Assembly: GCA_002422065.1 (NCBI GenBank)
Contig: DITO01000077.1
Span: 1 to 14,691, forward strand
Direction: 5' to 3'
From: Erysipelotrichaceae bacterium UBA6182
GTDB lineage: Bacteria > Bacillota_I > Bacilli_A > Erysipelotrichales > Erysipelotrichaceae
Length of the DNA: 14,691 nucleotides
The position numbers and the translations under genes are program-made. Within the stretch, counting starts at the first letter, position 1. Every line of letters begins with the position of its first letter. The notes beneath the pieces are model-generated. The model made no database searches and had not been told where the DNA came from. It saw nothing but the letters and a program-made list of their open reading frames with translations. This document shows, piece by piece, positions 1-6,526 of this stretch.

Positions 1-747
1 ATGGAAATCCGTGGGGCTGCAGGTGGTGATGAAGGAAACATCTTTGCGGGTGATTTATTTCGTATGTATTCACGATATGCAGAATCTAAAGGATGGAAGG
101 TTGAAGTTCTTGAAGCAGCAGAAGCTCAGTCAGGGGGATATACACTCATCTCTTTTGCGATCAAAGGAAATGATGTTTATCGCTATTTAAAATTTGAATC
201 AGGTGCACATCGTGTACAACGTGTTCCAAAAACAGAAACACAAGGACGTATCCATACATCGACTGCCACTGTATTAGCTATGGCTGAAGTTGAACAAGAA
301 GACTTTGAACTGAATGAAAGTGATTTAACGTTTGAAACGCATCGTGCATCAGGAGCTGGTGGACAAAGTGTTAATAAGACTGACTCTGCAGTTCGTGTTG
401 TCCACGTTCCTACAGGGATTAGTGTCAACATGCAAGAAGGGCGTTCACAACACGATAATCGCGATCGTGCTGTGAAGATTATTCGTGCACGTGTGTACGA
501 AGCTCACATGGAAAAAATAGAAGAGGCTAAAGGAAAAGAGCGTCAATCTAAGATTGGACGTGGTAGTCGTTCAGAAAAAATCAGAACGTACAACTATCCT
601 CAAAACCGTCTTTCAGATCATCGTATTGGATTAACCATAGTTCAACTTGATCGTATCATGGAAGGTAAACTTGATGATGTCTTTGATGCACTACTTGCAT
701 TTGAACAAAAGACAAAACTGGAACAACCCCTTGATGGCGACCTATAA
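1..747 (+). CDS. prfA: Peptide chain release factor 1 (RF1), 3' part of gene
   Basis: RF1 recognises UAA and UAG in the ribosomal A site and triggers hydrolysis of peptidyl-tRNA. The visible 248 residues hold the stop-codon recognition tripeptide PKT (76-78, the RF1-type PxT motif) followed by QGRIHTS, and the catalytic GGQ loop (120-122, in GAGGQSVNKT). RF1 proteins are usually about 355-360 residues, so roughly 110 N-terminal residues lie before the window. The ATG at base 1 is an internal Met in the conserved EIR..GGDE segment, not the true start. PxT rather than the SPF-type motif separates it from RF2. The last 14 bases overlap the start of prmC, whose product methylates the GGQ glutamine, so enzyme and substrate are encoded together. 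Identification is very secure. Confidence 0.97.
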   Translation: MEIRGAAGGDEGNIFAGDLFRMYSRYAESKGWKVEVLEAAEAQSGGYTLISFAIKGNDVYRYLKFESGAHRVQRVPKTETQGRIHTSTATVLAMAEVEQEDFELNESDLTFETHRASGAGGQSVNKTDSAVRVVHVPTGISVNMQEGRSQHDNRDRAVKIIRARVYEAHMEKIEEAKGKERQSKIGRGSRSEKIRTYNYPQNRLSDHRIGLTIVQLDRIMEGKLDDVFDALLAFEQKTKLEQPLDGDL

Positions 748-1582
748 TCAAACACTAAAAACTGCATACTTAAAAGCAAGGGATGATTTTGATTCACTTG
801 TTTTTAAGCGTTATCTTGTAGAGTTATGTACTGCACAAAATATCGATTTATATTTTCACATGGATGATGAGATTCCTCAAAGTATTCTGGAAGTATTTAA
901 TACAGGAATTGAAGCATTACTTCAAGATACACCATTGGCTCATGTCTTAGGATATGAATGGTTTTATGGACGTCAGTTTAAGGTTAATGGGGATGTACTT
1001 ATTCCAAGACCTGAGACTGAAGAACTTGTTGCTCATGTCTTAGATCGAATTGAATCATTATTTGGAAGTAATCCTAAGCTTAAAGTAGCGGATGTAGCTT
1101 GTGGCAGTGGTATTATTGGGTGTACACTCAAAGCCGAACTTCCATCACTAGAAGTCGTATGTACAGATCTTAGTGAACCTGCTTTAAAAGTAGCAGATGA
1201 AAATGCAATATCACTTGGAATTGATGTTTCCTTTAGACAAGGGGATATGTTACTTCCACTTGTGGGTGAAGTGTGGGATGTTATTGTATGCAATCCACCG
1301 TATATTGAACTTTCTGAAACATTGGATCGTAGTGTAAAAGATTATGAACCTCATTTAGCATTATTTGGAGGAGAAGATGGACTACTATTGTACCGTCGTT
1401 TTCTTGATCAACTTGATCAAGTGACTTCAAATACCACACTTGTAGCTTTTGAAATGGGTTATCAACAACGAGAATTTATTACCCAGGAAATACTTCTTCG
1501 GTTTCCTGAAGTGCAAGTTGAATGTGAAATTGATTTAAATGGCAAAGAGCGAATGCTGTTTTTTGTGACTAAGAAACCATAA
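734..1582 (+). CDS. prmC: Release factor glutamine N5-methyltransferase PrmC
   Basis: PrmC transfers a methyl group from S-adenosylmethionine to the glutamine of the GGQ motif in release factors, which speeds termination. From the ATG at 734 the protein is 282 residues, the usual family length. An N-terminal helical substrate-binding domain (about 1-100) leads to IPRPETEEL, then SAM motif I DVACGSG (120-126), and the signature catalytic NPPY (187-190). The open frame runs further upstream, but that extension lies in prfA and looks unlike the family, so 734 is preferred; a TTG at 731 is possible. No good Shine-Dalgarno sequence is visible, which together with the 14-base overlap suggests translational coupling to prfA. 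The stop codon lies in the loop of the downstream terminator. Confidence 0.95.
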   Translation: MATYNQTLKTAYLKARDDFDSLVFKRYLVELCTAQNIDLYFHMDDEIPQSILEVFNTGIEALLQDTPLAHVLGYEWFYGRQFKVNGDVLIPRPETEELVAHVLDRIESLFGSNPKLKVADVACGSGIIGCTLKAELPSLEVVCTDLSEPALKVADENAISLGIDVSFRQGDMLLPLVGEVWDVIVCNPPYIELSETLDRSVKDYEPHLALFGGEDGLLLYRRFLDQLDQVTSNTTLVAFEMGYQQREFITQEILLRFPEVQVECEIDLNGKERMLFFVTKKP

Positions 1583-1598
1583 GGTTTCTTTTTCTTTT
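1571..1598 (+). terminator. Intrinsic terminator overlapping the prmC stop codon
   Basis: A perfect 8-bp stem, AAGAAACC (1571-1578) with GGTTTCTT (1583-1590), is closed by an ATAA loop holding the TAA stop (1580-1582). A U-rich run, TTTCTTTT, follows. The upstream arm encodes the last residues of PrmC. The stem is AT-rich and short, so termination may be partial. Confidence 0.75.
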
Positions 1599-1605
1599 GG
1601 CCTCA

Positions 1606-1623
1606 ACCACGCATGGCTGTGGT
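1606..1623. repeat. Short inverted repeat over the rpiB promoter
   Basis: ACCAC (1606-1610) and GTGGT (1619-1623) form a 5-bp dyad with an 8-base centre, lying in the spacer and reaching the first base of the -10 element. It could be an operator or a coincidence, because GTGGT is also the usual sequence just before the -10 box at the mbl promoter. Confidence 0.3.
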
Positions 1624-1628
1624 AAAAT
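1620..1628 (+). promoter_or_regulatory. Extended -10 promoter for rpiB and the downstream operon
   Basis: TGG-TAAAAT (1620-1628) fits an extended -10 element (TGnTATAAT). I see no convincing -35 hexamer at 17 bases. Transcription would begin near 1635, just before the rpiB ribosome binding site GGGAG (1636-1640). The site follows directly after the prmC terminator, as expected for a new transcription unit. Confidence 0.65.
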
Positions 1629-1648
1629 AAATGATGGGAGAAACAACA

Positions 1649-2098
1649 ATGGAACATTTAAAAATTGGTTTAGCTACCGATCATGGTGCTTACGAGCATA
1701 AAGAAGCCTTAAAGGCACACTTAATAGCGCAAGGTTATGATGTTGTCGACTTTGGATGCTTTGATTCATCCAGTGTTGATTATCCAGATACAGTGTACCC
1801 TTGTGCACTTGCAGTTTCCAATCAAGAAGTTGATGCTGGGATTGTCTTTTGTGGCACAGGCATTGGAGCAAGCATTGTCGCAAATAAAGTCAAAGGTATT
1901 CGCTGTGCACTGATTCATAATCCATGGATGGCTCAAGTCACAAAAGAACATAACGATGCTAATGTGATTGCGATGGGTGGACGAATTATGGATATCCCAC
2001 TTGTGTTAGAGTGTGCAGATGTTTGGTTAAAAACATCCTTTTCACATGAAGCGCGCCATCAACAACGTATTAATAAAATCGCTGCTTTGGAGGATTAA
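1649..2098 (+). CDS. rpiB: Ribose 5-phosphate isomerase B (RpiB/LacAB family)
   Basis: The likely reaction is interconversion of ribose 5-phosphate and ribulose 5-phosphate in the non-oxidative pentose phosphate pathway, which supplies the precursor of PRPP. The 149-residue protein shows the family pattern: IGLATDHGA near the N-terminus (D11, H12), catalytic Cys68 in FCGTGIG, H101 in EHNDANV, and RHQQRI (136-141) near the C-terminus. LacA/LacB galactose-6-phosphate isomerases share this fold, but no lac genes are nearby and the position beside glyA and upp fits RpiB. The ATG at 1649 is chosen because GGGAG lies 8 bases upstream and because the in-frame ATGs at 1631 and 1634 precede the inferred transcription start. 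The stop is one base before the glyA start. Confidence 0.9.
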   Translation: MEHLKIGLATDHGAYEHKEALKAHLIAQGYDVVDFGCFDSSSVDYPDTVYPCALAVSNQEVDAGIVFCGTGIGASIVANKVKGIRCALIHNPWMAQVTKEHNDANVIAMGGRIMDIPLVLECADVWLKTSFSHEARHQQRINKIAALED

Positions 2099-2099
2099 T

Positions 2100-3332
2100 A
2101 TGAAAGATACATTAATCGCATCTCTAATAGAGAAAGAACATCAAAGACAATCAAATACGATTGAACTTATCGCCTCTGAAAACTTTGTATCCAATGATGT
2201 CCTTGAAGCTGCTGGTTCAATCTTAACGAACAAGTATGCAGAAGGTTATCCAGCAAAGCGTTATTATGGAGGGTGTGAAGTTGTCGATGAAGTAGAAGAT
2301 CTTGCTCGACAACGCTTATGTGAACTCTTTGGTGCTGAACATGCCAATGTTCAACCTCATAGTGGTTCAACTGCAAACATGGCAGTCTATATGAGTGTCA
2401 TTAAACCTGGAGAAACCATTCTCGGAATGGACTTAAAAGCTGGTGGTCACTTAACTCATGGTCATCCATTAAGTTTTAGTGGACAGCTTTATAACTTCGT
2501 TTCTTATGGTGTAGATTCAAATTCACATCGTGTTGATTATGAAGAAGTCAGAAGATTGGCACATCTTCATAAACCTAAGATGATTGTTGCGGGAGCAAGT
2601 GCTTACTCACGCTTTCTAGATTTCAAAGCATTTAGAGAGATATGTGATGAAGTGGGTGCCTATCTTATGGTGGATATGGCCCACATTGCGGGGCTTATAG
2701 CTGCAAAGCTTCATCCAGATCCAGTGCCTTATGCAGATTTTGTAACATCAACAACCCATAAAACACTTCGAGGGCCTCGAGGTGGAATTATTCTGTGTAA
2801 GCAGAAATGGGCTGCCATACTTGATCGTGAAGTATTCCCTGGAGTACAGGGAGGACCACTCATGCATGCTATAGCTGCAAAAGCAGTATCATTTCATGAA
2901 GCCTTACAACCATCGTTTGTAGAATATCAAAAACAAGTCATAGCCAATGCACAAGTTTTTGCAAAAACACTCATGAATGAAGGTGTTAAAGTTATTACGG
3001 ATGGTACCGATAATCATCTTGTGCTCTTTGATGTCAAACAAAGTTTTGACATTAATGGTAAACAAGCGCAGAATCGTTTAGAAGAAATGGGATTTACCAC
3101 AAATAAAAACAGTGTCCCATTTGATACATTACCACCACTTGTTACTTCAGGTATTCGTATAGGAACACCTGCAATGACAACGAAGGGATATACTCAGTTA
3201 GATTTTATTCAAGTAGCAAAATGGATTGTAGAAATTCTTCGATCTCCACTTGATGCAGATTTAAGTGAACTTAAGCAAAGCATAAACAATTTTATAACAC
3301 AAAAGGAGAAAGACTATGCTAACCGTACTTGA
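2100..3332 (+). CDS. glyA: Serine hydroxymethyltransferase
   Basis: This PLP enzyme converts serine and tetrahydrofolate to glycine and 5,10-methylene-tetrahydrofolate, the main source of one-carbon units for purine and thymidylate synthesis. The protein is 410 residues, close to the usual 410-420. Visible motifs are ELIASENF (22-29), KRYYGG (53-58), VDMAHIAG (191-198, with the PLP-contacting Asp192 and His195), and TTTHKTLRGPRGG-type sequence with the Schiff-base Lys at 221. The start at 2100 has GGAGG at 2089-2093, six bases upstream; the longer open frame into rpiB is not credible. It follows rpiB by one base and overlaps upp by 17 bases, so the three genes are very likely co-translated from one mRNA. 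No riboswitch can fit before it. Confidence 0.97.
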   Translation: MKDTLIASLIEKEHQRQSNTIELIASENFVSNDVLEAAGSILTNKYAEGYPAKRYYGGCEVVDEVEDLARQRLCELFGAEHANVQPHSGSTANMAVYMSVIKPGETILGMDLKAGGHLTHGHPLSFSGQLYNFVSYGVDSNSHRVDYEEVRRLAHLHKPKMIVAGASAYSRFLDFKAFREICDEVGAYLMVDMAHIAGLIAAKLHPDPVPYADFVTSTTHKTLRGPRGGIILCKQKWAAILDREVFPGVQGGPLMHAIAAKAVSFHEALQPSFVEYQKQVIANAQVFAKTLMNEGVKVITDGTDNHLVLFDVKQSFDINGKQAQNRLEEMGFTTNKNSVPFDTLPPLVTSGIRIGTPAMTTKGYTQLDFIQVAKWIVEILRSPLDADLSELKQSINNFITQKEKDYANRT

Positions 3333-3936
3333 TCACCCATTGATTACTCACAAACTTGCTGTAATGCGCTCAATTAATACAGGGACAAAAGATTTCAGAC
3401 AAAACCTTGATGAGATTGCCGGACTTATGGCTTATGAAATATCACGAGATTTACCTCTTGCAAAGATTCGTGTTGAGACACCAATGCAAATCACTGAAAG
3501 CTATGAACTAGCAAAATCAGTAGTGTTAATTCCAATATTACGTGCAGGACTTGGAATGGTGAATGGCATTCTTAATCTAATACCTACAGCTAAAGTAGGT
3601 CATGTAGGAATGTATCGTAATGAGGAAACACTAGAGCCTCAACAATATTATGCTAAGTTTCCACCAAATATGCCAGATTCAGTCGTTATGGTTTTAGACC
3701 CTATGTTAGCAACTGGAGGTAGTGCTTCAGCTGCAATTACAATCCTTAAAGAAAAAGGAGCTAAATCCATTAAACTTGTATGCTTAGTTGGAGTTCCTGA
3801 AGGAGTAGCACGAATCGAAAAAGATCATCCAGATGTTCATATCGTATTAGCTGCTCTTGATGAAAAACTAAACGAGATTGGTTACATTGTTCCTGGGTTG
3901 GGAGATGCAGGAGACAGAATATTTGGAACCAAGTAA
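3316..3936 (+). CDS. upp: Uracil phosphoribosyltransferase
   Basis: Upp salvages uracil by joining it to PRPP to make UMP. The 206-residue length matches the family (about 206-209). The PRPP-binding loop is VLDPMLATGGS (126-136), and the uracil-binding C-terminal signature is IVPGLGDAGDR (191-201). PILRAGLGM (73-81) is also typical. AAGGAG (3303-3308) precedes the ATG by 7 bases. The first 17 bases overlap glyA, and the 3' end overlaps the proposed TTG start of atpZ. A upp gene directly before the ATP synthase operon is a common arrangement in Firmicutes. The overlap with glyA leaves no room for a PyrR-type attenuator in front of it. Confidence 0.97.
   Translation: MLTVLDHPLITHKLAVMRSINTGTKDFRQNLDEIAGLMAYEISRDLPLAKIRVETPMQITESYELAKSVVLIPILRAGLGMVNGILNLIPTAKVGHVGMYRNEETLEPQQYYAKFPPNMPDSVVMVLDPMLATGGSASAAITILKEKGAKSIKLVCLVGVPEGVARIEKDHPDVHIVLAALDEKLNEIGYIVPGLGDAGDRIFGTK
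3909..3913 (+). promoter_or_regulatory. Ribosome binding site that places the atpZ start
   Basis: AGGAG inside the upp coding region lies 9 bases before TTG 3923. The in-frame ATG at 3905 has GGGAG touching it, a spacing too short to work, and ATG 3878 has no such sequence. This favours the TTG start. Confidence 0.5.
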
Positions 3937-4120
3937 TGCTTCGTGGTTGTTGAAGGCTGTTGGGTTAGGATTTCAGATAGCACTCACGCTACTTGCGTGT
4001 GTACTTTTGGGATTATGGCTTGATAGTTGGCTTAACACAAAACCATGGATGCTTATCCTCGGTGTCGTTATCGGACTCATCAATGTATTTAAAATTTTAT
4101 TTGATTGGAGTAAAGTATGA
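3923..4120 (+). CDS. atpZ: AtpZ-type ATP synthase accessory membrane protein
   Basis: This is a small two-helix membrane protein of the AtpZ (ATPase_gene1) family, found just before atpI in many Firmicutes atp operons. From TTG 3923 it is 65 residues, with hydrophobic segments at about 12-34 and 41-60 around the family-like GLWLDSWL (30-37) and a short turn NTKPW. In alkaliphilic Bacillus, AtpZ and AtpI have been linked to divalent cation supply and to c-ring assembly; the exact role here is inferred. The start is uncertain: TTG 3923 has AGGAG at good spacing, while ATG 3905 would add six residues. The gene begins inside the end of upp, and its TGA overlaps the atpI start as ATGA. Confidence 0.8.
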   Translation: MEPSNASWLLKAVGLGFQIALTLLACVLLGLWLDSWLNTKPWMLILGVVIGLINVFKILFDWSKV

Positions 4121-4476
4121 CACCTAACCCACTTATCCAATCAAAAGAGATTAAGATCATGTATGGTGTTGCAATCATCATGACTATTGCAAAGTTTAAT
4201 CTTGGTGTCGGTTTTGCCGTTGGTTTAACCGCATCTTTAATTCACCAATTGTTATTTGTTCAATATGTTGATAAGATACTCTTTGAAGAAAAATTTTCAG
4301 TGTTTATGTTTATCATTAGTTATTTATTTCGTTTCATGATATTAGCAGCAGCCGTAGCATCCGCATTTGTATTGTCTGATTATGTCAGCATATATGGTGT
4401 TATCTTCGGGTTGTTTGTGCTAAAATTGTGGGTATATGTGAAAGAATTAACATTAAAGAAAGGAGAGAACCGTTGA
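4117..4476 (+). CDS. atpI: ATP synthase subunit I (AtpI)
   Basis: AtpI is a membrane chaperone that helps c subunits assemble into a ring; it is not part of the finished enzyme. The 119-residue product is very hydrophobic, with about four membrane segments (roughly 13-28, 32-50, 59-82 and 88-108) and a charged C-terminal tail, the normal layout of the family. GGAG (4107-4110) lies six bases before the ATG, which overlaps the atpZ stop as ATGA. Its own TGA (4474-4476) overlaps the TTG start of atpB. Identification rests on hydropathy, length and position between atpZ and atpB more than on sharp motifs. Confidence 0.85.
   Translation: MTPNPLIQSKEIKIMYGVAIIMTIAKFNLGVGFAVGLTASLIHQLLFVQYVDKILFEEKFSVFMFIISYLFRFMILAAAVASAFVLSDYVSIYGVIFGLFVLKLWVYVKELTLKKGENR
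4461..4465 (+). promoter_or_regulatory. Ribosome binding site that places the atpB TTG start
   Basis: AGGAG at 4461-4465 sits 7 bases before TTG 4473. The upstream in-frame ATG at 4428 would lie ahead of this site, deep inside atpI, and would add 15 charged residues not expected in subunit a. Confidence 0.7.
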
Positions 4477-5195
4477 ATCAATTTCTTGAGTGGGCATTTT
4501 CTACCCCTCTACAAGTTGAAGTGATTTCAATTTGGATTATCACTGGACTTATTATTGCACTGGTATTTGCGATCAATCATGCGATTAAAAAAGCAGATGT
4601 TATGGCAAAACCGACAGGACTTGTCTTACTAGGAGTACTAATTGTTCAAACATTTAGTACAATCACTAATGACAACATGGGGAAACACAATGCCTCAGGG
4701 TATGCTCCTTACATTGGAGCACTAGCATTATTCCTGCTATTCAGTAATATTTCAGGCTTATTTGGATTAGCCCAACCTACAGCAAACTACAGTGTTACAT
4801 TAACACTTGCATTAATTTCGTTTGTTTTAATTCAAAGAGCAGTATTCAAAACCAATGGTTTTGTGAAATATTTTACCCGCTTATTTGAACCATACCCTGT
4901 GTTCTTCATTATGAACTTCTTTGGAGCAGTTGCCCCACTAGTCTCAATGTCTCTGCGTCTATTCGGAAACATTACTGGTGGAACAATTATTATGCTATTG
5001 TTCTACACATTTACAAGTTATCTTTCGGGGTTCATTCCAGTGATTGGACAATTTGATTTTATTGGTCCACTTGTTGCCCCATTCCTACATGCTTACTTTG
5101 ATTTATTCGTAGGCTTTATACAAATGTATGTCTTCATCTCATTAACTACTGTATTTGTAGCAAATGAGTTACCATCTGAACCAGAAATAAACTAA
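4473..5195 (+). CDS. atpB: ATP synthase Fo subunit a
   Basis: Subunit a forms the two ion half-channels of the stator and faces the rotating c-ring. From TTG 4473 the protein is 240 residues with several strongly hydrophobic helices. The key segment SLRLFGNITGG begins at residue 160 and holds the essential stator arginine at 162 (equivalent to E. coli aArg210). The C-terminal helix pair (about 200-232) ends in VFVANELPSEPE. The TTG start has AGGAG 7 bases upstream and overlaps the atpI stop by three bases, suggesting coupled translation. The protein is complete. Ion specificity cannot be read from this subunit alone; see the note on the c subunit. Confidence 0.96.
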   Translation: MNQFLEWAFSTPLQVEVISIWIITGLIIALVFAINHAIKKADVMAKPTGLVLLGVLIVQTFSTITNDNMGKHNASGYAPYIGALALFLLFSNISGLFGLAQPTANYSVTLTLALISFVLIQRAVFKTNGFVKYFTRLFEPYPVFFIMNFFGAVAPLVSMSLRLFGNITGGTIIMLLFYTFTSYLSGFIPVIGQFDFIGPLVAPFLHAYFDLFVGFIQMYVFISLTTVFVANELPSEPEIN

Positions 5196-5212
5196 AAAGG
5201 AGAAAATTGAAT

Positions 5213-5446
5213 ATGGATATCGCACGTGGATTAATCGCTATTGGCGCAGGTATAGCAGTACTTACAGGGACTATGACAGGAATTGGACAAGGATATGCAG
5301 CAGGTAAAGCTGTAGAAGCAGTCGGTCGTAACCCAGAAGCAGAATCAAAAATTCGTTCTATGTTAATTCTAGGAGCTGCGATTGCAGAAACAGCAGCGAT
5401 CTATGGATTACTTATTTCCTTCTTATTATTGTTCGTATACCAATAA
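5213..5446 (+). CDS. atpE: ATP synthase Fo subunit c
   Basis: Subunit c is the hairpin that forms the rotor ring. From ATG 5213 it has 77 residues: helix 1 (about 6-29), the polar loop with the conserved RNPEA (39-43), and helix 2 (about 49-75). The ion-carrying carboxylate is Glu59 in AIAETAAIY. Gln26 in helix 1 (GIGQGYAAGKAV), Thr60 and Tyr64 occupy the positions that ligate Na+ in Ilyobacter-type c-rings, so Na+ coupling is possible. A TTG at 5207 is an alternative start adding two residues: AAGGAG (5197-5202) lies 4 bases from the TTG and 10 from the ATG, so neither spacing decides it. The gene lies shortly after atpB with its own strong ribosome binding site, as expected for a subunit needed in many copies. 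Confidence 0.96.
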   Translation: MDIARGLIAIGAGIAVLTGTMTGIGQGYAAGKAVEAVGRNPEAESKIRSMLILGAAIAETAAIYGLLISFLLLFVYQ

Positions 5447-5471
5447 AACACACTCATGAAGGAGGATGCAC

Positions 5472-5981
5472 ATGATCAATATCGACATCATGGGCAAATT
5501 GTTTCCTGACTTGAGAACCATGTTGGTGCAACTTGCAGCGACTGGAGTGTTGTTTTACCTATTCCGTAAATACTTATGGAATACAGTAAGTCAATACTTA
5601 CAGAAACGTAGCGATTTTATGCAACAACAACTACTCGATGCGAAACAAGCTAATGAAGAAGCCCAAACGACGTTAGACCAATCAAAAGAACAACTACAAC
5701 GTGCTGCTCAAGAAGCAACACGAATTATTGAGCGCGGAAACAATGAAGGCAAGCGAGTTAAAGAAGAAGTTATAAATGATGCTAAACAACAAGCAACCTT
5801 TAAACTTGAATCCGCTCGCCAACAAATTATTGCCGAAAGAGCTTCGATGATGAGTGATGTTCAAAAAGAAATCGTCGATGTGGCGATTTTAGCAAGTGAA
5901 AAATTATTACGAAATGTTGTGGATGCAAAGGCCGATGAAGCTTTACTTGAAGCTTATGTGAAGGATGTTTTAAAATCGTGA
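5472..5981 (+). CDS. atpF: ATP synthase Fo subunit b
   Basis: Subunit b is the peripheral stalk that holds F1 against rotation. The 169-residue protein has one N-terminal membrane helix (about 16-36) followed by a long charged, Gln- and Glu-rich helical stretch (about 40-150) suited to a coiled-coil dimer, with the C-terminal SEKLL..V..K pattern that contacts subunit delta. ATG 5472 is chosen because GGAGG (5461-5465) is 6 bases upstream; the ATG at 5466 touches that sequence. The short gap after atpE (5447-5471) holds only this ribosome binding site. The end overlaps atpH in a GTGA. Confidence 0.95.
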   Translation: MINIDIMGKLFPDLRTMLVQLAATGVLFYLFRKYLWNTVSQYLQKRSDFMQQQLLDAKQANEEAQTTLDQSKEQLQRAAQEATRIIERGNNEGKRVKEEVINDAKQQATFKLESARQQIIAERASMMSDVQKEIVDVAILASEKLLRNVVDAKADEALLEAYVKDVLKS

Positions 5982-6526
5982 GTGCTATTGCGAAAAGATA
6001 TGCTACTGCACTTGTTGAATTAGCCCATGAATATAATCTCACTGAGATTTTTCATGAACAAATCCAACAACTCCACACTATTATTCAATCATCTGCACTT
6101 GATGAGTTTTTAGGTGCGCCTCAAATCAGTCCAACTGAAAAGAAGGATGTCATAGAAAAATCACTATCATCATTTCATCCATATATTGTTCGTTTCATAT
6201 TTGTAAGTATTGATAAAAAAAGAACATCACAATTATTAACTATCTGTGAAGAAACATTACTTCAACTTGATATTGTATTAAATATTAAGCGTGGAATTGT
6301 TAAGTCTACACGTGCAATGAGTGAAGAACAACTGAAGACTTTAATTGATGCTTTATCAACATCATGGAATTCTAAAGTTATTCTTACCAACATTGTTGAT
6401 ACAACACTCATTGGTGGATACAAGATTGAAATGGAAGATGCTATCCTTGATGGCAGTCTAAGAGGGCAACTTGATGAGTTGCGTTCATATTTAAATTCAG
6501 AAAGAAGGATGACACATGGAACTTAG
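5978..6526 (+). CDS. atpH: ATP synthase F1 subunit delta
   Basis: Delta links the top of the alpha3beta3 head to the b-subunit stalk. The 182-residue protein starts IAKRYATALVELA, typical of the N-terminal six-helix domain, and ends with the delta signature IGGYKIEMEDAILDGS (about 147-162) followed by the L..L..YL helix. The start is GTG at 5978, overlapping the atpF TGA by four bases. Only a weak AAGGA (5961-5965) lies 12 bases upstream, so initiation probably depends on ribosomes that finish atpF. The 3' end overlaps atpA by 11 bases. A run of seven A in the middle is read through normally. Confidence 0.95.
   Translation: MSAIAKRYATALVELAHEYNLTEIFHEQIQQLHTIIQSSALDEFLGAPQISPTEKKDVIEKSLSSFHPYIVRFIFVSIDKKRTSQLLTICEETLLQLDIVLNIKRGIVKSTRAMSEEQLKTLIDALSTSWNSKVILTNIVDTTLIGGYKIEMEDAILDGSLRGQLDELRSYLNSERRMTHGT

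Noticed and set aside
226..234. PKT instead of PAT or PVT in the RF1 tripeptide, as a hint of altered stop-codon reading
   Set aside because: The middle residue of PxT varies freely among RF1 proteins, and the genes here use all three stops normally.
183..431. Minus-strand open frame opposite prfA
   Set aside because: It lies wholly within the conserved RF1 coding region and its translation has no recognisable features; a shadow of the real gene.
2090..2105. Glycine or tetrahydrofolate riboswitch before glyA
   Set aside because: Only one base separates rpiB and glyA, so no leader RNA of that kind can fit.
6217..6224. Run of seven A in atpH as a programmed frameshift or slippage site
   Set aside because: The normal frame gives a complete delta subunit with its C-terminal signature, and no alternative product of interest arises.
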